A program made the position numbers and the translations under genes. A DNA stretch of 22,391 nucleotides from G039029935 sp039029935 (GTDB lineage Bacteria; Chloroflexota; Anaerolineae; Caldilineales; Caldilineaceae), in the NCBI GenBank assembly GCA_039029935.1, contig JBCCFC010000037.1, positions 1-22,391 on the forward strand, written 5' to 3'. Shown here piece by piece: positions 14,574 through 22,391 of the stretch. Positions within the stretch are counted from its first letter, which is position 1. Every line of letters begins with the position of its first letter. The notes under the pieces are model-generated. The model saw nothing but the letters and a program-made list of their open reading frames with translations. It ran no database searches and was not told where the DNA came from.

Positions 14574-16352
14574 TCAGAACTGGCTATCCGTCATTCCTGT
14601 CGATGACCACAAGTGCTGCATTTCTGTACATGTTTCAAGCAGTTCATCCAATGCACCACGTCCAACCACACGGCCATCCTGTAGAACAATGATTTGGTCG
14701 GCGCGCATCAGCGGTGTGCGCCGATGGGATACCGCCAAGCATGTCAGGTCGGGTTGTGCATCCAAACGCGCCCACAATGTCTGTTCAGTCTCCACATCCA
14801 GCGCACTAGAGAGGTCATCAATCACAAGCAGGTCAGCCCCCCGCGTCTCCTTGCGTACAAACATACGGGCAGCAGCAGCGCGTTGCACCTGACCACCCGA
14901 CAGCCGCACACCACGTGGCCCGATGACCGTCTCTAGCCCAGACTCAAATGTCATGATATCCTGCTCAAAGACAGCGGTATGAATGGCTTGATTTAGTTCA
15001 GCCTGAGACGCAGGCACTCCCAACAGTAAGTTCTCTTTTAACGTTGTGCTAAATAGCTGTGGTACTTGAGGGGTGTACGCAGTTTGTGGCGGCACAAAAA
15101 AGGCAGCAGGGTCAGTCACAAGTGCCCCATTCCAGTGAATCTCGCCTGTATCTTTGGGCAGTAACCCCATCAGAACACGCAGCAGCAATGATTTTCCCGC
15201 ACCAACCCGACCTGTAATTACGGTAAACGAACCGCGTTCAATTTCAAACGAAATATCGTTAAGGCTGAGGCTCTCGCCATGATAGGTCAACCCCGCGACC
15301 GTTAATGTTTTCAATGGATGTTCAGATGTACCCGTGATAGGCGTTGTCTGTTCGTGCTCATGTGGATAGATGGGACTAGGCTCAACCAACGCGTCCTGTG
15401 TATCGGCAGCGAGAAATTCACGCAGTCGCGTCAATGACACAGCAATTTGCCGATAGTCGGTGAGGTATGAACCAACCTCGGGCGTGATTTTGGTCAACCA
15501 CGTCAAGTAGGAGACATAGATTGCAAAGTCGCCAACTGTAAATGCCCCTGTGCGCATGGACTCCGCCACCAGTAATAGAATAATGCCTGCTCCAATGTCC
15601 GCCGCATTGCCAGAGAGCGAGCGTAGCCCTTGACTCAACAGCACATCCGACACCATTGCCCGGCGACGGGTTTCGTTGAGCTGCTCTAGCTGATTCAACA
15701 CACGCTCTTCCGCCCCCGCCACTTGGATGGCCTGAACGGTGCGGAACATCTCACCCAACCACCCAGTCACATTGGCGATGGCCGCTTGATTGGCCTGTCG
15801 ATAGCGTTGAATCCGTTTACTGAGCGCGTTGACCAGCATGACACTCGCCAGCAGTGGGATAAACACGATCAGTGTCACAGATGCGTTGATGGCTGTTAAG
15901 ACCCAAAATGCCCCAATGAACACGGCAATCAGGGCAATGGGTTCGGACATGTAAGGGAGAAACCCACCTAGTCGCTCGACATCATCACGCAAGCGACCAA
16001 TGGCCTCTCCACTTGAGGCAGGCAGCGTGTGTTTATCGGGGCGCGACAGAATGCGTTTGAATATGTTGATGCGCAGGAGCGCACTCACATCGCGCTTGAG
16101 TGTCACCGTGGTGACTGCCGCAATACCCAGCGCGGTTAAGCGACCCAGTTCAGTTGCGATCAACAGCGCCACAATTGTCAACAAACTGAGCCCCGCCACC
16201 TGTTGACCTGACAGCGTGTCAAAAAATTCACGCATCACCAGCCCAGGTATCAATGGGATGAGCATAAAGAGGACGTTCGCAAAGATCACACAGATCAGAA
16301 ACAGTCCTTTGCGAAACCAGCTTAACTCCACTAATGAACGCCACAACCCCAT
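14574..16352 (-). CDS. ABC exporter half-transporter, degenerate-Walker-B partner
   Basis: A 592-aa membrane-plus-ATPase protein. Residues 1-315 form a six-helix type-I exporter domain; residues 345-592 form the nucleotide-binding domain: Walker A GRVGAGKS (381-388), Q-loop YTPQVPQ (Q429), signature LSGGQ (484-488), Walker B LLVIDDLSSALD, H-loop AVSHRR (H543). The usual catalytic glutamate after Walker B is Asp (D513), the change seen in one half of heterodimeric exporters of the TM287/288 and BmrCD type. The ATG at 16352 was chosen because AAGGAG lies 7 bases upstream; an earlier in-frame start adds 17 residues from the repeat-rich spacer. It follows its partner gene by about 200 bp. It probably exports a lipid, peptide or drug; the substrate is unknown. 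Confidence 0.9.
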   Translation of the reverse strand: MGLWRSLVELSWFRKGLFLICVIFANVLFMLIPLIPGLVMREFFDTLSGQQVAGLSLLTIVALLIATELGRLTALGIAAVTTVTLKRDVSALLRINIFKRILSRPDKHTLPASSGEAIGRLRDDVERLGGFLPYMSEPIALIAVFIGAFWVLTAINASVTLIVFIPLLASVMLVNALSKRIQRYRQANQAAIANVTGWLGEMFRTVQAIQVAGAEERVLNQLEQLNETRRRAMVSDVLLSQGLRSLSGNAADIGAGIILLLVAESMRTGAFTVGDFAIYVSYLTWLTKITPEVGSYLTDYRQIAVSLTRLREFLAADTQDALVEPSPIYPHEHEQTTPITGTSEHPLKTLTVAGLTYHGESLSLNDISFEIERGSFTVITGRVGAGKSLLLRVLMGLLPKDTGEIHWNGALVTDPAAFFVPPQTAYTPQVPQLFSTTLKENLLLGVPASQAELNQAIHTAVFEQDIMTFESGLETVIGPRGVRLSGGQVQRAAAARMFVRKETRGADLLVIDDLSSALDVETEQTLWARLDAQPDLTCLAVSHRRTPLMRADQIIVLQDGRVVGRGALDELLETCTEMQHLWSSTGMTDSQF

Positions 16353-16372
16353 ATCGTTTTCTCCTTCATTCA

Positions 16373-16393
16373 GTTGACAGTTGATAGTTGACA
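16373..16393. repeat. Short tandem repeat upstream of the second exporter gene
   Basis: Three 7-bp units GTTGACA, GTTGATA, GTTGACA lie just upstream of the ribosome-binding site of the exporter gene that starts at 16352. The string GATAGTTGACAGT recurs at 16485-16497, so the same motif brackets a segment of about 90 bp that contains an ACCGCC-TTG-GGCGGT hairpin and an imperfect inverted repeat (16426-16438 with 16462-16475). Confidence 0.6.
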
Positions 16394-16501
16394 GTAACCT
16401 CACCGCCTTGGGCGGTTCAATCGGAAAGAAACAGAATTAAAGTAAAATGTTCAACACTAAAAATTCTTGTTTCTTAGGGGGAGTGGATAGTTGACAGTTC
16501 A

Positions 16502-16565
16502 TCACACCCACACACTATCACACCCACACACCATCACACAATCACACCCACACACCATCACACTA
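16502..16565. repeat. Tandem array of 16-bp units, containing the exporter stop codon
   Basis: Units TCACACCCACACACTA (16502-16517), TCACACCCACACACCA (16518-16533), a half unit TCACACAA (16534-16541), TCACACCCACACACCA (16542-16557) and a partial unit (16558-16565). The TGA stop of the upstream exporter gene (complement at 16558-16560) is the first triplet of the last partial unit. The array sits inside the exporter operon. Confidence 0.85.
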
Positions 16566-18324
16566 TGACATCCTCTTCCAGTGCATCCAGTCCAACCTGC
16601 AACAGGTAGGCAAACTTGGATGTCGGTGAAATGGCGAGATCGGTGCGCTCCCCATACTCGATAACCTGCCCCTTGTCCAGAATCATGATGGTATCAGCGC
16701 GCTCAACGGTTGACAGCCTGTGAGCAATGATAATCGCCGTGCGATTCATCAGCAGTCGGTTGAGTGCATCCTCAATATGACGCTCAGTGATGGGGTCAAG
16801 CCGTGACGATGCCTCATCAAGCAGCACTAGGGCTGGATCAGCGAGGAAGACGCGTACCAGTGCCAACAACTGTGCTTCACCCGCCGAAAGATACTCGCTT
16901 TGTTGCCCCAATCGTGTATCCAAACCCAGTGGCAATGCCGTCGCCCATGAGTCCAGTCCCACATCGGTTAAACAGTCCAGAATCTCCTGGTCAGAGATAG
17001 CATCATCAAAAAAGGTGAGGTTGTCGCGCACGGTGGCGTCAAACAGTTGCACATCCTGTGTAACGAGACCAATCTGTCGGCGCAGGTCTGTCAGCGCAAA
17101 GGCATCAAGCGGTGTGTCATCCAGCATAATCTCACCAGCAGTTGGGTCATAGAGACGAAATAGCAGACGCGTCAATGTCGTCTTGCCACTCCCTGTATGC
17201 CCCAACAACCCTAACACTTGCCCTGGTTTTAAGTGAAACGAGATATCATGCAAAACCGTGTCACCTGTTGGATAGGCAAAGGACACATCCCTAAACTCGA
17301 CGGCTACTCCCTGATTTTTGCCCTCCTGAGTTTGGGTAACGAGATGCTGCTGCCCCTCATCGGCAATCCTGCTTTTGGTGTCCAACAATTCCTGAACACG
17401 CATAACGCTGGCAACGGCTCTTTGAAAGTCTTGCATCTGACGATTGATCTCTTCCACAGGACGCATGAGCATTTCGGTATAACGATAGATCAGATAGGCT
17501 GTCCCCAACGTGATCAGGGCACTGGTGTATAGATTGACGATAAACAACAGGGTGACTGCGGTGACGATGGTGAAAAAGAGGCGCGAGCTACCGATGGTGA
17601 TAAAGGTCATGGTCGTCGCTTTGCGCTCCTTGTGCAACAGTGTTAGCCCGTGTTCCTGTAGCTGCCCAACTGAAAAGTCCGTTGCCCCGCTGGTGTGCAA
17701 ATCCTCAACGCCATTGAGCCGTTCATTCAAAAAGCCAAACATATCGGCTATTGCCACCCGTGCAGCTTTCCATGAAGGGATCGCAATATCACGGATGCGC
17801 ACAATGAGCATGAGGCCAGCAATGGTCAGGACTGTCAACATCCCTGCTAGCCATATATCAATGCTCGCAAGATAGATCAAAACGCCGATGACCAGCAACA
17901 CATTGCCGATGAGTCGCACCACAAAGCGCGAGAAAAAATTGCTCAACGCCGTCACATCGCCATCCACACGCTCAATCAGTTCCCCCGGTGTATGGCTGTT
18001 GTGAAAGGATAGGTCGAGCCGTAAACAGTGCCGCGCAATATCGACGCGCAGTTGATTGGTTGCCATCATGCCCAAATTCTCGGCGACATAGGTTTCGATG
18101 ACCGAGACGAGCTGTGTGACAAGCGCAACCCCCAGAAATAGCACAGCAATGCGCATGAGCGTGGAGAGTGGTTGCCCCTCAACGGCAGCATCAATAAAGT
18201 TGCTCAGGATGAGTGGGCTATAGAGTTGGAGGCCGATGACCAACAAGAGCAATAAAAAGAGCAGGGTTGTCTGTTGCCAGCGTGGTTTCAGATAAGTCAG
18301 CAATAAGTTTGCAAATGGATTCAT
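16558..18324 (-). CDS. ABC exporter half-transporter, canonical-Walker-B partner
   Basis: A 588-aa protein. Residues 1-310 form six membrane helices (for example 20-46, 57-79, 135-155, 157-176); residues 342-588 form the ATPase: Walker A GHTGSGKT (375-382), Q-loop VTQDVQLF (Q423), signature LSAGE (479-483) in place of LSGGQ, Walker B LVLLDEASSRLD with the catalytic E504, H-loop IIAHRLST (H535). Its altered signature complements the Walker B change of the next gene, so the two should form a heterodimer with one working and one degenerate ATP site. AGAGG lies about nine bases before the ATG. First gene of the exporter pair. Confidence 0.9.
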   Translation of the reverse strand: MNPFANLLLTYLKPRWQQTTLLFLLLLLVIGLQLYSPLILSNFIDAAVEGQPLSTLMRIAVLFLGVALVTQLVSVIETYVAENLGMMATNQLRVDIARHCLRLDLSFHNSHTPGELIERVDGDVTALSNFFSRFVVRLIGNVLLVIGVLIYLASIDIWLAGMLTVLTIAGLMLIVRIRDIAIPSWKAARVAIADMFGFLNERLNGVEDLHTSGATDFSVGQLQEHGLTLLHKERKATTMTFITIGSSRLFFTIVTAVTLLFIVNLYTSALITLGTAYLIYRYTEMLMRPVEEINRQMQDFQRAVASVMRVQELLDTKSRIADEGQQHLVTQTQEGKNQGVAVEFRDVSFAYPTGDTVLHDISFHLKPGQVLGLLGHTGSGKTTLTRLLFRLYDPTAGEIMLDDTPLDAFALTDLRRQIGLVTQDVQLFDATVRDNLTFFDDAISDQEILDCLTDVGLDSWATALPLGLDTRLGQQSEYLSAGEAQLLALVRVFLADPALVLLDEASSRLDPITERHIEDALNRLLMNRTAIIIAHRLSTVERADTIMILDKGQVIEYGERTDLAISPTSKFAYLLQVGLDALEEDVIV

Positions 18325-18508
18325 GTGTGCGTGACCTCTTGTTCAATGATGATTGTGATTCTGATAATCTTAGTAAGTATCGTAGTCGCAATGATAGATG
18401 CTGCAACGTATACTTCTGTGACATGGTTTAGGCACAACACTATATAAACACTGCTTTTCAAGATTTCTCCGAACAGAAATTCTACACTTAACAATTCACG
18501 CTATAATT

Positions 18509-19057
18509 CTATCCTCCTCGTAGCCACAACACACCAACAACCACCAACACCTGCACCACAACCACTGCCCAATACACAAGTTGAAACGACGATTTGATGG
18601 TCTTATGCCGGAATACACGTTGTGCCAATAACCCCGCTGGCGAGCCACCAATCAACGCCAGTGTATGCAACACTCGCTCTGGTACACGAAGCACATCGCG
18701 GCCAGCAATAAACTTATCATAGCCATAGATGAGAAAGGTGGTGATGTTCACGGCAACCAAATAGGCCACGACCGGATGCATATACATAGCCCCAAGAATT
18801 AGCAGCCCAATCAGTAATACACCGGAAAGGACACCATAAATCATATAGGGTGACTGTCGCTTACGTCCTGGGATGACATCAATCGCTGACAACCCTTTCT
18901 CCGTTTTCTTGGCATCAAACTCAACCTGCTGACCTGGGACCAGTGGTCGCTTGTCGCGAACTGATGTAACATGCACAAAGATATCCTGTTCAAAATCATC
19001 GGAACGGATAAAGCCAAAGCCTTTTTTTGTATCAAACTTGACAACAACGCCATTCAT
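18509..19057 (-). CDS. Cold-shock domain fused to DUF1294 membrane domain
   Basis: A 182-aa protein. Residues 1-65 are a cold-shock/OB domain: MNGVVVKFDTKKGFGFIRSD (RNP1 at 12-18) and DIFVHVTSV (RNP2), which binds single-stranded nucleic acid. Residues 70-182 have three or four membrane segments and the DUF1294 signature YGYDKFIAGRDVLRVPERVL, then IGGSPAGLLAQRVFRHKTIKSSF. This fusion is widespread in bacteria; its function is unknown, and it would tether an RNA-binding domain to the inner membrane. It starts 4 bp after the aminotransferase stop, so the two are probably co-transcribed. No clear function can be linked to its neighbour. Confidence 0.88.
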   Translation of the reverse strand: MNGVVVKFDTKKGFGFIRSDDFEQDIFVHVTSVRDKRPLVPGQQVEFDAKKTEKGLSAIDVIPGRKRQSPYMIYGVLSGVLLIGLLILGAMYMHPVVAYLVAVNITTFLIYGYDKFIAGRDVLRVPERVLHTLALIGGSPAGLLAQRVFRHKTIKSSFQLVYWAVVVVQVLVVVGVLWLRGG

Positions 19058-19061
19058 TATG

Positions 19062-20345
19062 CTACCCTAAACTTTTGAAAAATTTTTGGAATTGCCCAAT
19101 CGCCGTCTGCATCATGGGGTGATGGTTGCTCATAAATACATCTGGACTGTCAACGGTACGATACGCCTGTAACAACGCCTCGGCCTTTGCATCCGTCTCC
19201 ATGTCCAGATAGCTGCTCGCCAGTCGCAATGATAGCTCTTCTGGCGGTGTTCCAAAGGCGAGGCCAGGCAACGTGGCAATTTGATAATTATCCAGCAGAT
19301 ATGCCGCTAAATCGGTCGATGTATGCACACCCTTGGCGGCAAGCGGTTCTTTCCAGCGGTCAAAATTGGGGAACATATAGAATGCCCCATCCGGCTGCGC
19401 ACAGGTGATGCCCATCTCGGTCAGCCATCCCCACAGATGTTGGCTACGCACGGCGTGGATTTGTGCGCATTCGTCAATGTAATTCGTGATGTCGGGGTCG
19501 TCGGCATAGGCAGCGATGGCAGCATACTGCACGGGTGCACTCGGTGTAGACCACACTTCGCTTGCAATCGTACACAGCCCCTGCATCAATGCCTGACCAT
19601 CGTCGCCCGCTGGCAACACGGCAGCACCCAGCCGCCAGCCACCCAGTGACAGGTGTTTGCTTATGCCACCAAGGACAACCGTCCCCTCAGGATAATAGGT
19701 CGCAATGGATGTGTGTTGTTTTTGCCCATGTGGGGTCAACGCATAAATCTCGTCGCTCAACACAACAATCTGCTGCTCACGGCAATAGGCGGCTAGCTGT
19801 TCCAAAAAGTCTGCTGTGAACATTTGCCCGGTGGGGTTGTTGGGGCTATTGATGAGCAAAATTTTTCGTGGATTATTACTCTGTCGGATGGTTGCATCTA
19901 GCGCATCAACTGTCAGCGCATAGTCATCCTGCGCCGAGGCAAAGACATAATAAACTGGGCGATTGAGTAGTTGCGCCTGTGGTGCATAACTCACCCATGA
20001 TGGTGTGGGCAGGATAAGGTCTGCGCCCAGTGCCATTTGCAACGCATAGAGCAATGCCTTGCTGCCTGGTCCCAGCATCACCTGCGCTGCCGTCGCATCA
20101 ATCCCAAAATGCCGCCCATAAAATTGTGCAATCTTGTGGCGTAGCTCATGTAGTCCTTGCCCCGCCAAATAACTTTTCTGGTGCGTATTGTCGGCCAGTG
20201 CTGCCTGTAATTTAGGATGAACCGGAAAACGCGATTCACCAAAGCCTAAATGATAGACGGTTTTGTCCTCAGCCCATAGCTGGCTGACACGCTCGTTGAT
20301 ATAGAGTGTTGGTGATGGAGTTGTGTGAATGGTTGGTGTTAGCAT
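19062..20345 (-). CDS. PLP-dependent aminotransferase, class I/II (fold type I)
   Basis: A 427-aa protein of the aspartate-aminotransferase fold. Key residues are visible: LAGQGLHELRHKIAQFYG, INSPNNPTGQ (169-173), VLSDEIY (D198, Y201), GGISKHLSLGGWRLG with the Schiff-base Lys K230 and R238, and a C-terminal SLRLASSYLDM where the usual substrate-binding Arg is expected. It converts an amino acid and 2-oxo acid pair in the cytoplasm; the amino donor cannot be assigned. The start has only a weak AAGAG. It follows the C39-like peptidase by 29 bp and is followed by the cold-shock fusion 4 bp later. The nearby racemase raises the possibility of related amino-acid metabolism. Confidence 0.9.
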   Translation of the reverse strand: MLTPTIHTTPSPTLYINERVSQLWAEDKTVYHLGFGESRFPVHPKLQAALADNTHQKSYLAGQGLHELRHKIAQFYGRHFGIDATAAQVMLGPGSKALLYALQMALGADLILPTPSWVSYAPQAQLLNRPVYYVFASAQDDYALTVDALDATIRQSNNPRKILLINSPNNPTGQMFTADFLEQLAAYCREQQIVVLSDEIYALTPHGQKQHTSIATYYPEGTVVLGGISKHLSLGGWRLGAAVLPAGDDGQALMQGLCTIASEVWSTPSAPVQYAAIAAYADDPDITNYIDECAQIHAVRSQHLWGWLTEMGITCAQPDGAFYMFPNFDRWKEPLAAKGVHTSTDLAAYLLDNYQIATLPGLAFGTPPEELSLRLASSYLDMETDAKAEALLQAYRTVDSPDVFMSNHHPMMQTAIGQFQKFFKSLG

Positions 20346-20374
20346 AATTTACTCTTAGTAAATTCGATTATACG

Positions 20375-20890
20375 TCAATGTTTTGATGATAAAACCGCGT
20401 ATGGCTCATTTTGCTCTAGCCAAGCGAGGTCAAAATCGCCTAGTGGTATAGCAATTGGTGCATCTGGAAATTCCGGATCATTGGCCAATATGTTTTGCGC
20501 ATCCATCCCCACAACAACAAGCACGTGCTTTGAGTACACACCCTGCCAGTGAGGTAGCTCTTGCGTTTGAACGCCAACGATTGACGGCCAGCCTGCACGA
20601 AGTAATTCGTAAAGCGTCTCAAGGCGTCCATGCGTTTGATAATGAATGTTGATGTTCAACCTGTCTAGTCGCGTGATCTGCGAAAAAGGTGTTCCAATTG
20701 TGCGCTTGATCTGTAGCATTCTGATCAGTTGGCGATAGGTATAGCGTACCCGGCGTGTGCGGGTGGTGGTTACATGTTGGTTGAGATGTTCTATCACCAT
20801 TGCCGCACACGCAGCTAAGCACTCGCCAGAACGTTTTTGTTGAATGTGTGGTATAGATAAGTGAATGGGTACGGTTGGACGAGAAATCAT
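20375..20890 (-). CDS. C39-like cysteine peptidase-fold protein
   Basis: A 171-aa protein with a papain-like active site: QQKRSGECLAACAAMVIEH (Q18, C24), YSKHVLVVVGMD (H122) and LANDPEFPDAPIAIPL (N137, D138), which matches the order Gln, Cys, His, Asp of peptidase C39 and related bacteriocin-processing or self-cleaving domains. There is no signal peptide, membrane segment or ABC domain, so it is a stand-alone cytoplasmic form. I chose the ATG at 20890, 10 bp after the stop of the 164-aa gene; an upstream ATG at 20938 would overlap that gene by 38 bp. There is no good ribosome-binding site, so coupling to the upstream gene is likely. The substrate is unknown; the 164-aa neighbour is a natural candidate. 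Confidence 0.72.
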   Translation of the reverse strand: MISRPTVPIHLSIPHIQQKRSGECLAACAAMVIEHLNQHVTTTRTRRVRYTYRQLIRMLQIKRTIGTPFSQITRLDRLNINIHYQTHGRLETLYELLRAGWPSIVGVQTQELPHWQGVYSKHVLVVVGMDAQNILANDPEFPDAPIAIPLGDFDLAWLEQNEPYAVLSSKH

Positions 20891-20900
20891 AATGTTGTCT

Positions 20901-21395
20901 TTACACGGCTTCAAGGATTGGCTGTTGTGTTCGGGCAATGATTTCTAATGGATCACCCATTGGCACAATGCTCTGTGATGGACTTCCCACAACATGCTGA
21001 GATGGTGTTTCAGTTCGAGGTTTATAGTCAGGAATGTGACTTTCTAGTTTTTCAGCCTCGTCTATTAGTGCTTGTGCGATTTGCTCTGTGTCTAATATTT
21101 CACCATCTTCACCATTGACCAATATATCCCCAAGATGCCCCACACGCCCAACATGAGGAGCCGTCAATACTGCTGGGACGCGCCAAATCTGTTGACCATC
21201 AACGACATCTAAAGAGGGTATATCCGCAGCCATCATGTAGCTAACCTCAAGGAATAGCCACTCGCTAACATACCGTTGAACAGCCTCTTGCGTGACTTTT
21301 GTAGATATTGGCATAACGCTTCGAGGGGTATATTGATTGATGTTCATTTTGACAGGTGTTACTGTTAAGTTTTGTCGTTCGGTTAAATAAGTCAT
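20901..21395 (-). CDS. Unrecognised 164-aa protein paired with the C39-like peptidase
   Basis: I do not recognise a named family. The protein has an unstructured N-terminus (1-30), a predicted helix with VTQEAVQRYVSEWLFLEVSYMM, then a compact beta-rich part: DVVDGQQIWRVPAVLTAPHV and GRVGHLGDILVNGEDGEIL, resembling a PepSY-like or mature-peptide scaffold, and a charged tail. No signal peptide or membrane segment is seen. The start has no ribosome-binding site, but a promoter at 21412-21440 would begin the transcript about ten bases before this ATG, so a near-leaderless message is plausible. Internal Met codons at 21347 and 21314 are alternatives. It ends 10 bp before the peptidase ATG, so it is probably that enzyme's partner, inhibitor or substrate. 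Confidence 0.6.
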   Translation of the reverse strand: MTYLTERQNLTVTPVKMNINQYTPRSVMPISTKVTQEAVQRYVSEWLFLEVSYMMAADIPSLDVVDGQQIWRVPAVLTAPHVGRVGHLGDILVNGEDGEILDTEQIAQALIDEAEKLESHIPDYKPRTETPSQHVVGSPSQSIVPMGDPLEIIARTQQPILEAV

Positions 21396-21411
21396 AATTT
21401 AGTTGAATCCC

Positions 21412-21440
21412 ATCATAAAATTCGATTCTATCAAAACCAA
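21412..21440 (-). promoter_or_regulatory. Predicted promoter of the 164-aa/C39 gene pair
   Basis: On the minus strand TTGGTT (complement at 21435-21440) is followed after exactly 17 bp by TATGAT (complement at 21412-21417). The start point would be about ten bases upstream of the ATG at 21395, consistent with the absence of a ribosome-binding site. Confidence 0.5.
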
Positions 21441-21509
21441 GTGTTCTTTTATAGTGTAACTATATCAAACTTGTGGTCTTTGCGCAAAGATACATTGTAT
21501 CATCTGCTA

Positions 21510-22292
21510 TCATTTCACTGTGATTGGCCTTAGTTTCTCGGGTGAGATTTCACGTATTAACGCTCGCGCCAAAATCAGCGTTGGATCAATCAATGGCAAC
21601 CCTTCAATGACTGTTTCGGTGAAGACCAAGGGTAATTCTGTACAGCCAAGTATCACGGCCTGCGCGCCCTCTGCCTTTAACTGGACAATCGTCTCCCGTA
21701 AATCTGTACGCGCCCGTTCTGTCCCTGTCCCTACAGCCTTAACGCCATAATGCGGGTCATAAATCGTCGGATTCACCTTTGCCTCTTGCCAATCTCGTGA
21801 CGGCACAACCACCTGAATTCCCTGTGGTTCTAGCAGATTGGGATACAGCCGTGTGTCATAAGTGCCCGTTGTCGAGAGTACACCCACGCATTCGATACCC
21901 GTCTCTGGCTGGCTAAGATAGGCGGCGACCTCTTCAATCATGTGTAGCACAGGCACAGGGCAACCCTGCCCTTGTAGATCACTGCGCATGGTGTCAAATA
22001 TGGGCGGTGCATGAGCGGTGTTGCAGGGAATCGCCACTGCATCTGCGCCCGCCTCTGCCAGTGCCGTCACCTGTATCGCCAGCGCGTGTCCCGGATTCAC
22101 GTTACTCTTGCCCAGCAAAAATTGGGTGCGGTCTGGAACAGCGTTGGACTGATACCAGCCGATGACAGTGATATGGTCGGCATCCCCTTGGGCAACGGTC
22201 TGGTCGAAGACTTTGCGCTGCATGTCCAGCCCGGCATAGGGACCGACCCCTGCGACGATGCCTGCAATTTTTTCGTTTGGTTGTCTATTCAT
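21510..22292 (-). CDS. Aspartate/glutamate racemase family protein
   Basis: A 260-aa cofactor-independent racemase-superfamily enzyme. The two catalytic cysteines are in the family motifs AIPCNTAH (C90) and ILGCTELPL (C217), and the N-terminus has GIVAGVGPYAGLDM, the usual glycine-rich G-G-x-G-P-x-A substitute. Such enzymes interconvert L- and D-aspartate or glutamate, or related acids; the exact substrate is not decided by these motifs. I chose the ATG at 22292 because GAGG lies 8 bases upstream and the fold begins there; an upstream start at 22337 adds 15 unsupported residues. It is upstream of, and co-oriented with, the peptidase and aminotransferase genes, with 114 bp and a separate promoter between. 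Confidence 0.88.
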   Translation of the reverse strand: MNRQPNEKIAGIVAGVGPYAGLDMQRKVFDQTVAQGDADHITVIGWYQSNAVPDRTQFLLGKSNVNPGHALAIQVTALAEAGADAVAIPCNTAHAPPIFDTMRSDLQGQGCPVPVLHMIEEVAAYLSQPETGIECVGVLSTTGTYDTRLYPNLLEPQGIQVVVPSRDWQEAKVNPTIYDPHYGVKAVGTGTERARTDLRETIVQLKAEGAQAVILGCTELPLVFTETVIEGLPLIDPTLILARALIREISPEKLRPITVK

Positions 22293-22391
22293 GATTTCCT
22301 CTATCATTGAACAAAGGACAGTATCGCAGGTAGCCAACCCGCGCCACAGATAATCAAACAGTGATACTGGTTTCTAATTGACTATTCAACA

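Noticed and set aside
14400..14606. 68-codon rightward frame before the exporter gene end
   Set aside because: Cys/Arg-rich composition, no ribosome-binding site, and it overlaps the 3' end of the exporter gene.
22319..22369. 7-bp inverted repeat CAGTATC/GATACTG at the right edge
   Set aside because: Too short and widely spaced to be distinguished from chance.

Overview
The window is bacterial, with about 18 genes. The first 5.1 kb is read rightward and is fairly AT-rich. From about 5.3 kb to the right edge nearly every gene is read leftward. No rRNA, tRNA, CRISPR array or intact transposase was seen. The gene mix (larB/larE, stand-alone LUD protein, NYN protein, cold-shock/DUF1294 fusion, ABC exporter pair) and the short tandem arrays between operon genes resemble Chloroflexota (Anaerolineae-like) genomes. 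This taxonomic guess is weak and rests on style, not on a marker gene.

Rightward part (1-5129). A partial FHA plus winged-helix regulator is open at the left edge and closed by a strong terminator. An NYN-domain (PIN-like) predicted RNase with its own terminator follows. After about 690 bp of largely non-coding DNA comes a secreted lipoprotein with one C-terminal CxxCH heme motif. Its upstream region holds CGGAGT boxes at an exact 11-bp period abutting a TATACT -10 box, the layout expected for an OmpR/PhoB- or SARP-type winged-helix activator.

Middle leftward block (13.5 kb down to 5.3 kb), in order of transcription: larB, larE, an aldo/keto reductase copy with an in-frame TAA, an intact aldo/keto reductase paralogue, vapB-vapC, a RecB-like PD-(D/E)XK protein overlapping lutC, and a large Old-Yellow-Enzyme/Fe-S oxidoreductase. 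larB and larE make the nickel-pincer cofactor of lactate-racemase-type enzymes, but larA and larC are not present here. Two tandem arrays separate larB from larE. A 97-bp mobile-element-like insert with 10-bp direct repeats separates the two reductases. A perfect 48-bp AT palindrome lies between vapC and the nuclease gene.

A small rightward membrane protein (13825-14175) and a region of gene debris (14176-14573) separate this from the next leftward block.

Right leftward block (22.3 kb down to 14.6 kb): an aspartate/glutamate-type racemase, then an unknown 164-aa protein paired with a C39-like cysteine peptidase, a class I aminotransferase, a cold-shock/DUF1294 fusion, and a heterodimeric ABC exporter whose halves show complementary degeneration. 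A third tandem array, of 16-bp units, sits between the two exporter genes. The least described items are the peptidase/164-aa pair, the 11-bp-phased promoter of the heme lipoprotein, the insert between the reductases, and the arrays that supply stop codons.
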